Source: Methanobacterium alkalithermotolerans (lineage in GTDB: Archaea; Methanobacteriota; Methanobacteria; Methanobacteriales; Methanobacteriaceae). Taken from it: a DNA stretch of 64,000 bases. Positions 1-8,304 of this stretch are shown one piece after another; positions within the stretch are counted from its first letter, which is position 1, and each line of letters starts with the position of its first letter. The stretch spans positions 2,003,501 to 2,067,500 of the forward strand of contig NZ_CP058560.1 in assembly GCF_018141185.1 (NCBI RefSeq), in the 5' to 3' direction. Below the pieces are notes generated by a model, which ran no database searches, was not told the origin of the DNA, and saw nothing but the letters and a program-made list of their open reading frames with translations. The translations under genes and the position numbers were made by a program.

Positions 1-1149
1 GAAAATTTGAATGAAGTTCGTTTAAAAGCAATGATCTGCCTCTATGAAATGTCAGACTGTTCTCTGGGGGAGATAACTGATTATGCTCTGGAACAGCTGG
101 TAGAGATTACAGGTAGTAAATTAGGATACTTGAGTTTTTTAAATGAAACTGAAGACTTATTAACCATGTATTCCTGGTCCAAAGAGGCTATGAAAAAATG
201 TGAAATAAATGATAAACCTATATATTACCCGGTTCATGAAACGGGATTATGGGGAGAAGCTATACGTCAGCGAAAGCCAATAATAATCAATGACTTTAAA
301 GCCCCTAATAAATTAAAAAAAGGCTATCCAAAAGGCCATGTTCATTTAAAAAGGCATATGAATGTCCCTATATTTGATGGGGATAAAATCGTGGCCCTGG
401 CAGGGGTGGGCAATAAAAAAGAATCTTATATTGAAGAGGATATTACTCAGATTAGAATTTTAATGAACTTTTTATGGAGTATAATCAAGCGTAAAAATTC
501 AGAAAAAGCACTGAGAAATTCTCTAAATGAGAAAGAAGTCATGCTAAATGAAATTCATCATAGGGTTAAAAATAACCTGCAGGTTATATCCAGTCTCCTG
601 GCCCTTCAAGCAGATTTCATGGAATCAAATGAAGCAAAAAATGTTTTATTAGAAGCCAGGGGGCGTGTAAAATCAATGGCCATGACTCATGATAAATTTT
701 ACCATGCTGATGACTTATCAAAAATTAATTTCTCCCAATACTTGAGAGAATTAGTTGACGATATTTTATTAAGCTCCCTGCAGGACTCTAAATTGATTAA
801 TTTGCAGATCGAATTGGATAATTCCCTATTAAATCTGGAAATAGCACTTCCTCTGGGTTTAATTGTAAATGAAATCTTAACCAATTCCCTGAAACATGCC
901 TTTGTAGAATCTGATGAGAAGATAATATTCATCTATCTACATAAAAATTATGATGAATTTGAATTGATATTAAAAGATAATGGTGTGGGCTTTCCCGAAG
1001 ATATTGATTTTAGAAATACAGATACTATGGGTATGCAATTAGTAATGTCTTTGATTATGCAAATTGGTGCTCAGATAGAATTAAATATCAATCAGGGTAC
1101 AGAATTTATTATAAAATTTAAGAATGAAAGTTTAGATGAAGATTACTAA
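1..1149 (+). CDS. GAF-domain sensor histidine kinase (5' truncated)
   Basis: Signal-transduction kinase. The frame is open to the first base of the window, so the gene almost certainly begins upstream; a TTG at position 7 could start translation but has no ribosome site. Visible domains are a GAF sensor (about the first 165 residues), then a HisKA_2-type phosphoacceptor helix with an EIHHRVKNN block near base 550, then a HATPase domain with an N-box NEILTNSLKHAF and a G1 box DNGVGFP. It ends right after the ATPase, with no receiver domain. No transmembrane segment is seen, so this part is cytoplasmic. The ligand is unknown; methanogen kinases of this type usually carry extra PAS or GAF units upstream. 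No partner response regulator lies in the window. Confidence 0.85.
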   Translation, partial: ENLNEVRLKAMICLYEMSDCSLGEITDYALEQLVEITGSKLGYLSFLNETEDLLTMYSWSKEAMKKCEINDKPIYYPVHETGLWGEAIRQRKPIIINDFKAPNKLKKGYPKGHVHLKRHMNVPIFDGDKIVALAGVGNKKESYIEEDITQIRILMNFLWSIIKRKNSEKALRNSLNEKEVMLNEIHHRVKNNLQVISSLLALQADFMESNEAKNVLLEARGRVKSMAMTHDKFYHADDLSKINFSQYLRELVDDILLSSLQDSKLINLQIELDNSLLNLEIALPLGLIVNEILTNSLKHAFVESDEKIIFIYLHKNYDEFELILKDNGVGFPEDIDFRNTDTMGMQLVMSLIMQIGAQIELNINQGTEFIIKFKNESLDEDY

Positions 1150-1349
1150 CTGCTTTTTTTTAGTTTTTATAAAATAATTACCTAATTTTATCTGGAATTA
1201 AGAAGAACAGGGTATAGTTTAAATGTATTAAATACTAATATAAATTATAAGAATTAATTGATTTTGGTTATTTTGCTATTTTTAGTTATTCTAATAAATT
1301 GAGCTGAATAATTATAATCATATTTTTTTAAATAATTAAGGAAGATATT

Positions 1350-2645
1350 ATGGATCAATTACTATTTGAAGAATTAGATTTATCTAAAGAAATGAAAAAA
1401 GCTATTGAAGATATTGGTTTTGAAGAAGCAACACCAATCCAGTCACTTACTATTCCCCATGCTTTAGCAGGGGAAGATGTTATTGGCCAGGCCCAAACCG
1501 GTACTGGCAAAACCGCTGCATTTGGGATTCCTGTATTAGAAAAGGTTTATGTCCCTGATAACTCAGTACAGGCTATTGTTTTATGTCCCACCAGGGAGCT
1601 TTGTATACAGGTAGCAGAAGAAATTGTAAAGCTATCCAAGTACATGAAAAAGGTAAAAGTACTCCCTATATACGGAGGACAACCTATAGGAAGACAGATT
1701 CGCGCCCTAAATAAAGGCGTACACATTGTCATTGGAACCCCGGGAAGGGTAATGGACCATTTACAAAGAGGTACCCTGAAACTTGATGGGGTGGAAATGG
1801 TGGTTCTGGATGAAGCAGATGAAATGCTAGATATGGGATTTAGAGAGGACATAGAAGAAATTTTAAGATTTGTTCCTAAAAAAAGGCAGACTTTACTATT
1901 CTCTGCAACCTTGTCCAAGGATATTCTCCGATTAACTAAAAAATACCAAAAGAATCCTCAATTCTTAAAAGTACCTCATCATCATCTTTCTGCTCCTAAA
2001 ATAGACCAGAGCTATTTTGAAGTAAATGAGAAAATGAAAGCAGAGCTATTATCCCGTTTAATGGATATCCATGATATTAAACTGGCCCTGGTTTTCTGTA
2101 ACACTAAAAGAAGAGTTGACCGTTTAGTAAAAGACCTCAAAACCAGAGGATATTTTGTGGACGGTATACATGGTGATATGAGGCAGGCTCAAAGGGACAG
2201 AGTAATGAATAAATATCGAAATGGTAAAATTGACATCCTGGTGGCAACTGATGTGGCTGCTAGAGGAATCGATGTTCCGGATGTGGAAGCAGTATTCAAC
2301 CACGATGTTCCTAATGATACCGAATACTATGTACACCGAATAGGTAGAACTGGACGTGCTGGTAAACAGGGAAGATCATTTACCTTTGTATCTGGTAAAG
2401 AAATATACAAATTAAGGGATATTCAGCGTTATACCAAAACCAAAATAAAGCAGGAAAGAATTCCTTCTCTAGGGGATATTGAAAAAATAAAAATTGATCT
2501 TTTACTGGAGAAAGTCAAAAACAGTATCCAGAATGATAATCTGGACAGTTATATCCATACCGTGGAAGGTTTGATTGAGATTGGTTTCAATTCACTGGAT
2601 ATTTCAGCTGCATTATTAAAAATTATTAAAGAAAAAGAGCTCTAG
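1350..2645 (+). CDS. DEAD-box ATP-dependent RNA helicase
   Basis: Unwinds RNA duplexes with ATP, typically in ribosome assembly, RNA decay or cold adaptation. All core motifs are present in order: Q motif (ATPIQS), motif I AQTGTGKT, PTRELCIQV, TPGRV, motif II DEAD, motif III SAT, then the C-terminal RecA lobe with ARGID and HRIGRTGR. At 431 residues it is the compact core plus a roughly 60-residue tail, without a DbpA-like RNA-binding domain. It is monocistronic, with an AT-rich 200-base leader region upstream and a long T-tract just downstream. Close to CshA/DeaD proteins of methanogens; the specific RNA target cannot be read from the sequence. Confidence 0.93.
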   Translation: MDQLLFEELDLSKEMKKAIEDIGFEEATPIQSLTIPHALAGEDVIGQAQTGTGKTAAFGIPVLEKVYVPDNSVQAIVLCPTRELCIQVAEEIVKLSKYMKKVKVLPIYGGQPIGRQIRALNKGVHIVIGTPGRVMDHLQRGTLKLDGVEMVVLDEADEMLDMGFREDIEEILRFVPKKRQTLLFSATLSKDILRLTKKYQKNPQFLKVPHHHLSAPKIDQSYFEVNEKMKAELLSRLMDIHDIKLALVFCNTKRRVDRLVKDLKTRGYFVDGIHGDMRQAQRDRVMNKYRNGKIDILVATDVAARGIDVPDVEAVFNHDVPNDTEYYVHRIGRTGRAGKQGRSFTFVSGKEIYKLRDIQRYTKTKIKQERIPSLGDIEKIKIDLLLEKVKNSIQNDNLDSYIHTVEGLIEIGFNSLDISAALLKIIKEKEL

Positions 2646-2687
2646 ATTCCCTCAAAATCTAATCCTGGATTTATTTTTTTCAGGATG

Positions 2688-2702
2688 TAATTTTTTTTTT
2701 TT
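2688..2702 (+). terminator. oligo-T tract after helicase
   Basis: A run of about 14 T residues lies some 45 bases after the helicase stop codon. Oligo-T tracts on the coding strand are the usual archaeal transcription stop signal. Confidence 0.5.
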
Positions 2703-2782
2703 TATTTTGAAGTAACTTTTTAGCCACTATTTTTTTTATTTAGAAAAAATCAGTTTTAATCTCTATTAATTAATTTTTAAGT

Positions 2783-2836
2783 CAAAAAAAATAAGGTATG
2801 GGTGATTAGATAAAATAACTCTTATTTTACCTTATT
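2783..2836 (-). terminator. stem-loop plus T-run ending the surface-protein operon
   Basis: An exact 9-base inverted repeat (AATAAGGTA at 2790-2798, TACCTTATT at 2828-2836) is followed, read on the minus strand, directly by a run of seven to eight T. It sits 20 bases past the stop of the pseudomurein-binding protein. It has intrinsic-terminator shape, with a rather long (29-base) loop. Confidence 0.55.
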
Positions 2837-2855
2837 CAACCATTTTTTTAATATT

Positions 2856-5129
2856 TTAAGCAAATATAGCATCTAAGGCCGCTACTATTGTTTTACATTT
2901 TTGAAGTAAAACAGATTGTTCAAATCTCCAGTCAAGCTCTAAGAGTACTGTAGGTATTCCTTTTTGAGCTATGGGTATGGTTATTTTAGGGGGGCTGCTA
3001 CCTTCGATATATAAATATCCAATAAGGCCATTACTTTTGGTAACTAGCTGATTTGCAAAACTGGTTGATAAAGCACCCTGACTGGGAGCAAATATGAAAT
3101 CAGTAAGAGCATAGGTACCCCGGTTTCCATGCACATCCATGACTAATTGATAACTACTATCAATAAGAGGGACAATGTACTGACTGGCCAGATATTCTCC
3201 CTGGTTACGGCTTTCATCCATCTCTCTACCATCATAAACCACTACCTGGAATATATCCAGCTTGATATTATTGAGCTGGGCTGCTTTTATAGCATCTTCC
3301 ATGGCTACATGAACTGCTAATTCATGAGGGTGTACCCCTATAATTATGGCTACCTTATTGGATCCAGTTCCATAAGATTCAATCTTTTGTACAAAACCAT
3401 AGGAGGTTTGAGCTATTAAGGTGGTGGTTACCTGTGAGGGAGGGCTTGAACCGGTATTGATTTTTATGCCGGGTATGATGGTTACGGTGTTGGGTAGGTA
3501 TTTGTTGGTTTGGTAGAAGTCCAGTATTCTGCTGAAGGCGTATATTTGTGTTTCGTAGCGTGTGGTTCCCAGGGTGGTGGTGGCGAAGTTGGGGGCGTGG
3601 TTGTTGTTGTCCATGAAGGTTTTTATTCTTTGTGCCAGGTCCAGGTAGGCTGTTTTTGTTATTGTGCCTTGTCTTGCGTTTTCTGATGGGTTGGGTGCTG
3701 TGTTGATGTTTTTGGGTGTTATTGGGGTGGTTTTTCCGGTGTTAAGGTTGATGGTTGCGGTGGTTAGTAGGTATAGGAATTGGTTTAGGGTTATTTGTTG
3801 GTTGTTTATGGTTACGGTGGGTGGTAGTTTTTTGTTGGTGTCGTAGTATTTTTTAACGTTGGTGGCTGCTGCGTTTATTTGGGCCAGGGTGAAGTTGCTG
3901 GTTACCGGGTCTGGTGTTGGAGGGTTTATTACTGGTGGGTCTTCAGGTTCAGGTGTTACTGGAGGTACCACAGGAGGAGTAACACCGGTATTGATTTTTA
4001 TGCCGGGTATGATAGTTACGGTGTTGGGTAGGTATTTGTTGGTTTGGTAGAAGTCCAGTATTCTGCTGAAGGCGTATATTTGTGTTTCGTAGCGTGTGGT
4101 TCCCAGGGTGGTGGTGGCGAAGTTGGGGGCGTGGTTGTTGTTGTCCATGAAGGTTTTTATTCTTTGTGCCAGGTCCAGGTAGGCTGTTTTTGTTATTGTG
4201 CCTTGTCTTGCGTTTTCTGATGGGTTGGGTGCTGTGTTGATGTTTTTGGGTGTTATTGGGGTGGTTTTTCCGGTGTTAAGGTTGATGGTTGCGGTGGTTA
4301 GTAGGTATAGGAATTGGTTTAGGGTTATTTGTTGGTTGTTTATGGTTACGGTGGATGGTAGTTTTTTGTTGGTGTCGTAGTATTTTTTAACGTTGGTGGC
4401 TGCTGCGTTTATTTGGGCCAGGGTGAAGTTGCTGGTTACCGGGTCTGGTGTTGGAGGGTTTATTACTGGTGGGTCTTCAGGTTCAGGTGTTACTGGTGGG
4501 TCTTCTGGTTCAGGTGTTACTGGTGGTACCACAGGCGGATTATTTGCTGGTGTAGAACTACCTGCTTCCACTTTTAAACCAGGAATAATGGTGGCAAAAC
4601 CAGGTAACTGGTTATTACTCTGATAAAAACTCAAAATTCTAGAAAATAAGTAAATTTGTGTTTCAAAGCTGATGGTGCCCTGGGTGGTGGTGGCGAAGTT
4701 GGGGGCGTGGTTGTTGTTGTCCATGAAGGTTTTTATTCTTTGAGAAGCATCCAGGTAGGCTGTTTTGGTTAAAGTCCCGCCCCGGGTATTTTCTGAAGGG
4801 TTGGGTGCAGGATTAACATTTTTATAATTTACCGATGCACTACTGCCCTGATTAACATTATTAACACTTGAAGTCATTAGATATAATAATTGGGGCATTT
4901 TAACTGCATTATTATTGATATAAACGGTTTCAGGTATTTTATTGTTGGTTTCAGTATATGTTTTTACATTTGTGGCAGCATTTAAAATATCAGCCTGGCT
5001 AAAATCAGTAACGGCATTTTCTGAAGCAATTGTGAACTGCTCATCTGTATCTTCAGCATATACAGAACCCATACTCAAAAAAAGAAAAATTGCCAGGAAA
5101 ACTGTAATTGTAATTTTTTTACTTTTCAA
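2856..5129 (-). CDS. secreted pseudomurein-binding-repeat protein with M14-like zinc peptidase domain
   Basis: Likely a cell-wall-bound hydrolase or wall-associated protein. Residues 1-25 form a signal peptide ending in VYAED. Three cassettes follow (about 40-190, 236-387 and 414-565), each with pseudomurein-binding-repeat units, recognisable by aromatic and NxxxP motifs such as NNNHAPNFATTT and TNKYLPNTVTI. Cassettes are joined by Pro/Glu linkers (PPVTPEPEDPP). The last 197 residues resemble the M14/aspartoacylase-type zinc peptidase fold: HPHE (H600, E603) as HxxE zinc ligands, DVHG (H667) as third ligand and LLELDW (E731) as catalytic Glu. Cassettes 2 and 3 are almost identical at DNA level and use C-ending codons unlike the rest of the gene. 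It is the second gene of an operon, with a GGTGAT ribosome site. That the target is pseudomurein peptide is inference. Confidence 0.8.
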   Translation of the reverse strand: MKSKKITITVFLAIFLFLSMGSVYAEDTDEQFTIASENAVTDFSQADILNAATNVKTYTETNNKIPETVYINNNAVKMPQLLYLMTSSVNNVNQGSSASVNYKNVNPAPNPSENTRGGTLTKTAYLDASQRIKTFMDNNNHAPNFATTTQGTISFETQIYLFSRILSFYQSNNQLPGFATIIPGLKVEAGSSTPANNPPVVPPVTPEPEDPPVTPEPEDPPVINPPTPDPVTSNFTLAQINAAATNVKKYYDTNKKLPSTVTINNQQITLNQFLYLLTTATINLNTGKTTPITPKNINTAPNPSENARQGTITKTAYLDLAQRIKTFMDNNNHAPNFATTTLGTTRYETQIYAFSRILDFYQTNKYLPNTVTIIPGIKINTGVTPPVVPPVTPEPEDPPVINPPTPDPVTSNFTLAQINAAATNVKKYYDTNKKLPPTVTINNQQITLNQFLYLLTTATINLNTGKTTPITPKNINTAPNPSENARQGTITKTAYLDLAQRIKTFMDNNNHAPNFATTTLGTTRYETQIYAFSRILDFYQTNKYLPNTVTIIPGIKINTGSSPPSQVTTTLIAQTSYGFVQKIESYGTGSNKVAIIIGVHPHELAVHVAMEDAIKAAQLNNIKLDIFQVVVYDGREMDESRNQGEYLASQYIVPLIDSSYQLVMDVHGNRGTYALTDFIFAPSQGALSTSFANQLVTKSNGLIGYLYIEGSSPPKITIPIAQKGIPTVLLELDWRFEQSVLLQKCKTIVAALDAIFA
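3451..4496. repeat. near-identical 534-bp-period tandem duplication
   Basis: Bases 3451-3962 recur at 3985-4496, offset exactly 534 bases (178 codons, in frame). By eye only two substitutions separate the copies, near 3480/4014 and 3821/4355; the latter changes a proline to serine. A diverged third copy lies at about 4550-5000 and contains an island at about 4684-4741 that is again identical to the other two. The duplication falls inside the pseudomurein-binding protein gene. Confidence 0.95.
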
Positions 5130-5159
5130 TTTATCACCAAATTAAATCTAATTTTTTAA

Positions 5160-5552
5160 TCATAGTCTTCCATCTCCACCACATCGGGTACAGTGTGTAC
5201 CACCAGTACCTCCACAACTGGAACATCTTACCCATTTACCATCATCCCAGTAACCTCCACTCCCACTACAGGCATTACATATTACCTTCCCGGAGTTACA
5301 GTTGGGGCATACTTTTCCAGTATTATCTTCTTCTGGTACTGATGGGTTTTGAGTACTTACATTGGCATTGTTTTTAGAATCAGGGGTATTTTTCAGGGTT
5401 GTATTAGATGGAGAACTATTGTTTACAGAACTATTATTTGATATAATTGGATTGTCGGCATCTTCATTAGAAAAAATAGTTATTGCAAAAGCAAAACTTC
5501 CTAAAATAGCCACTATAACTATTCCAACCAGTAAAATAGATTTTTCTTTCAT
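5160..5552 (-). CDS. membrane-anchored DnaJ-type zinc-finger protein
   Basis: Small protein of 130 residues that I do not recognise as a named family. It has one N-terminal hydrophobic segment (about 6-27), probably an uncleaved anchor or signal, then a Ser/Asn/Thr-rich stretch with many N-glycosylation sequons (NNSS, NVST). The C-terminal third has CxxC/CxGxG repeats like the DnaJ cysteine-rich zinc finger: CPNCNSG, CNACSGSG, CSSCGGTGG, CTRCGGDG. With the anchor, the zinc finger would face outside the cell. It is the first gene of an operon with the pseudomurein-binding protein, 30 bases downstream. A chaperone-like or assembly role for the surface protein is only a guess. Confidence 0.7.
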   Translation of the reverse strand: MKEKSILLVGIVIVAILGSFAFAITIFSNEDADNPIISNNSSVNNSSPSNTTLKNTPDSKNNANVSTQNPSVPEEDNTGKVCPNCNSGKVICNACSGSGGYWDDGKWVRCSSCGGTGGTHCTRCGGDGRL

Positions 5553-5724
5553 TTCCTCAACTTTTATTATTTTTAATATTAAGGCTCCTTAATATTCGAT
5601 ATATATTATCAGTGTTTAATTAGTACTTAATATATAATTTTCGCTATTTATCATTTTCAGATAGAAATAAATTTATTTAGATCATACTTTAAAATAATCA
5701 TTAAGATGGGGGCAGGTTTTTAAA

Positions 5725-6141
5725 ATGATTGAAAAAAATAAGCTGGTGGATTTGATAGAAAAAACAGATTTAGAAAGGGTGCAATCTGAAAAAGATATCT
5801 GGGAAAAACACATCTTCTTAGAAGATAATAAAGTCCTGATAGTTGGCTATGAAGAAGAAGAAAAATTTACCAAACAAGACCCTGAGGAAGAAACAGTAAA
5901 TACTTTTTACTGGTACTGGGAACTAAGAAATTCCCAAACATGGGAAGTACTATTTGAAAATCATGAGAATGATTATAGCTTCTGTGAATCCCAGCTAGAG
6001 GACTCTGGAGATAATGACCAGGTTGAAGACATTGTGGGAGATATTGATGAATCTGATATCTGCACCTGGAGTGATCATGACTGGATTGAAGATATCTCAG
6101 AGACCATTGCCCGGGAAGTATTGAAATGGCTGAATAAATAA
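5725..6141 (+). CDS. acidic protein of unknown function
   Basis: 138-residue soluble protein, very rich in Glu and Asp, with several Trp residues (FYWYWELRN, WSDHDWIED). No motif I can assign. The start ATG is preceded by a G-rich site (GGGGGCAGG). It is transcribed alone, divergently from the zinc-finger/surface-protein operon; AT-rich sequence with several TATA-like stretches separates the two. Composition suggests a folded cytoplasmic acidic protein. Function unknown. Confidence 0.6.
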   Translation: MIEKNKLVDLIEKTDLERVQSEKDIWEKHIFLEDNKVLIVGYEEEEKFTKQDPEEETVNTFYWYWELRNSQTWEVLFENHENDYSFCESQLEDSGDNDQVEDIVGDIDESDICTWSDHDWIEDISETIAREVLKWLNK

Positions 6142-6153
6142 TAAAATATTTTT

Positions 6154-6876
6154 TTATTTATCCAGGCCCCATTTTTTTCTAAATTTCAATTTTTGACGGG
6201 CATTCATCCAATGGCTGCCATCACAGTAGGGCTTATTTTCAGACTTTCCACACTGACACAGGGTAACCCGGTTACGGGTTTCATATATGCTACCATCTGC
6301 AGATTCAATGGGAATCCCTCCCCGTACCCATATTGGACCTTCACAATTTTTTTGAGGATCATGAATCATGACAATAGATGGTTCAAACTCTTTTTCAAAG
6401 GGGGTAGCTGTCTTTTTATCCCATAGAACTAAACGACCAGAGGGGCAAAGTTTAGCTTCTTCAATGGCTAATTCCCGGGCTTGCGGATCATTTGAATTTT
6501 CAATGAGTTTTCTTATTCCCCCTGCCCTTAAACAAAAGCGTGAATGGTCGCAAAATTCATGGACATCGGTTAATTTCAGATCATCTCCTTCAAAAACTTC
6601 TGCTTTTTCCATATAGGGCTTTTTACTGGCAGTTTCAGTTCCATCAAAACTGATTTTAGTATGAGTGCCATCACAATATGGTTTATTTTTTGATGCACCA
6701 CATCGACATAAAATATAAGATTCCTGGAGGGGATATTCTGATACATCATCCAATTTTACGGTGTGACCTGCTTCATCTGTTACTAATTTCTGTTTGTAGA
6801 GGGGTATGTTTCCCTGAACCAGATAAGGTCCATTTTTCATGATTTTTATTTTCATCTTATCTTTTTTTCCCACCAT
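6154..6876 (-). CDS. CDGSH-type iron-sulfur protein
   Basis: 240-residue protein with two CDGSH iron-sulfur sites, each with the C-x-C-x8-C-x3-H ligand pattern of a labile [2Fe-2S] cluster: C57, C59, C68, H72 (KPYCDGTH) and C207, C209, C218, H222 (KPYCDGSH). The middle part (about 105-160, with FCDHSRFC and LCPSGRL) resembles the divergent single-cluster Fer4_19 domain found fused to CDGSH domains in prokaryotes. Probably cytoplasmic, in redox or iron-sulfur handling; the partner is unknown. The start is supported by GGAGG ten bases upstream. It lies 44 bases after the ArsR-type regulator on the same strand, so the two may be co-transcribed. Confidence 0.88.
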   Translation of the reverse strand: MVGKKDKMKIKIMKNGPYLVQGNIPLYKQKLVTDEAGHTVKLDDVSEYPLQESYILCRCGASKNKPYCDGTHTKISFDGTETASKKPYMEKAEVFEGDDLKLTDVHEFCDHSRFCLRAGGIRKLIENSNDPQARELAIEEAKLCPSGRLVLWDKKTATPFEKEFEPSIVMIHDPQKNCEGPIWVRGGIPIESADGSIYETRNRVTLCQCGKSENKPYCDGSHWMNARQKLKFRKKWGLDK

Positions 6877-6920
6877 TTTGACTTTTCCTCCGCAATTGTC
6901 ATTTAAATATTTTAATTAAT

Positions 6921-7670
6921 TTATTTTTCTATCAAATCATTCATTTGAGTTAATATTCCCAGTAATTTATTTCCTTTTTCAGTTATCATATAATCTCCCC
7001 GGTCATGACGTTGAATAATCAAGTTTTTATCAATTAATTTCTGGAGATGGTATAATAAATTACCTCCACGAAGACCGGTAATCTGGGAAAGGTTAGAAAA
7101 AGTTTGAGTACTGGAAGATAGTGATTTGATTATTTGAATCCTTTGTTTATGGGCCAGGGGTTCTAGAACTTCTTTTACTATTGATTCTTCAGAAATCAGG
7201 GATATTCCCTCTTTATTATTTCCATTGTTTTGATAAATATTAAGGGAACGAATCAGTTTCACCTGTTTCTGGAAAAGATCAAATACTTCTGAAAAGCATA
7301 TTTCACACTTATCGAAGGGGGCTTCGGTTTTCATTTTTTCTAATTCATCTCGATGATGGTTAATTTTTTCACCGGGAAGTTGATCCTCATTAATTAGTGA
7401 TCTATTTTTATTTAAAAATTCAGTAAAGTTTGCTTTACAAGTATTTCTCATACCACATTTTTCTACCATACTCTTATCTAAATTAGACTCATTATCCTCA
7501 CTTAAATAGCTATTAATTGCATAAATAAAGTCCTTTTTTAAATTAGAAATCACTAATTCTAAATATTGTTGATTAGATCTTTCTTTAATCAATTTTACGT
7601 CGCGATGGATTTTATTTAATTTTTTTTGTATATCTTTATCCACTGCCACAAATTCAGTTCCTGATTTCAT
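6921..7670 (-). CDS. ArsR-type winged-helix transcriptional regulator
   Basis: 249-residue regulator with its DNA-binding domain at the C-terminus (about 165-249): LEPLAHKQRIQIIKSL, a recognition region GLRGGNLLYHLQKL, and a wing RHDRGDYMIT typical of ArsR-like helix-turn-helix proteins. The N-terminal two thirds are helical and charged, with four cysteines (CGMRNTC and CEIC) that could sense redox or metal. It differs from MsvR, which has its helix-turn-helix first and a V4R domain last. No clear ribosome site precedes the ATG, and a TATA-like TTTATAAA lies only about 10 bases upstream, so a shorter start within the first ten codons is possible. It probably controls itself, the CDGSH gene downstream, or the divergent MTH865-like gene. 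Confidence 0.75.
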   Translation of the reverse strand: MKSGTEFVAVDKDIQKKLNKIHRDVKLIKERSNQQYLELVISNLKKDFIYAINSYLSEDNESNLDKSMVEKCGMRNTCKANFTEFLNKNRSLINEDQLPGEKINHHRDELEKMKTEAPFDKCEICFSEVFDLFQKQVKLIRSLNIYQNNGNNKEGISLISEESIVKEVLEPLAHKQRIQIIKSLSSSTQTFSNLSQITGLRGGNLLYHLQKLIDKNLIIQRHDRGDYMITEKGNKLLGILTQMNDLIEK

Positions 7671-7951
7671 AAATAATATTTATAAAACTTATCCTAAAAA
7701 GGTTTTTGTTCTGACTTTTAAAGTTTCATTCATCCCGGCTATTTTGGAAGAATCGTGAAAATTAAGGTAAATATATTATATTTAGTATATTTTCCTGACG
7801 ATTAAGTATATAATTTTATCAGCATATAGTATGGCTGGTGATAAAAAAGGTCGATGGCCATGAAAATCTAAAAAAAAATAATATACTGATAAATTCTTAA
7901 ATTTTAAAAAATGCAGTTTTTTATCTTTAAAAAATATATAGGAGTTATAAA

Positions 7952-8191
7952 ATGAATATTAAAGAAGAAATACACAGTCAAATTGTAGGAGCACTAGCCG
8001 GTGCCACTTTTCCCATAAAAACTCCGGATGAATTATTTGATGCACTCCCTGATGGTGCTAATACCACTTGCAGAGCAGGGGATGTGGAATTAAAAGCATC
8101 TGATGCTGGAAACGTATTAAAATCTGATGATTTTCCATTTAAAAGTGCTAAAGAAGTGGCAGACATTATAGTGGATCGTGCAGGACTATAA
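7952..8191 (+). CDS. MTH865-like protein
   Basis: 79-residue protein matching the MTH865 family, small helical EF-hand-like proteins of methanogens with unknown function. Recognisable stretches are IVGALAGATFPIKTPDEL and FPFKSAKEVADIIVDRAGL, spanning the whole length. The ribosome site GGAG lies eight bases before the ATG. The 280-base gap to the divergent ArsR-type regulator is AT-rich with several TATA-like stretches. A T-rich region with a run of eight T follows the stop codon. Confidence 0.85.
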   Translation: MNIKEEIHSQIVGALAGATFPIKTPDELFDALPDGANTTCRAGDVELKASDAGNVLKSDDFPFKSAKEVADIIVDRAGL

Positions 8192-8304
8192 ATTTTATTC
8201 TTTTATTTTATTTTTTTTTAGAATGGCTTAATTTTCAAATATCTAAAAGAAAAAAACTTTTAAAGCTAGCCTTAGATTTTAAAAAGTTAAAGATTAACTA
8301 AATT

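Noticed and set aside
1547..1918. Minus-strand 123-codon frame inside the helicase gene
   Set aside because: Antisense shadow of a strongly conserved gene, with no recognisable protein motif.
3451..4496. Long direct repeats considered as a CRISPR array or insertion sequence
   Set aside because: Only two in-frame copies of a coding unit, with no short spacers, no terminal inverted repeats and no transposase.
3664..4623. Plus-strand open frames of 60-76 codons, present twice with the same sequence
   Set aside because: They are antisense to the repeated cassettes of the pseudomurein-binding gene, repeat with the 534-base period, and have no ribosome sites.
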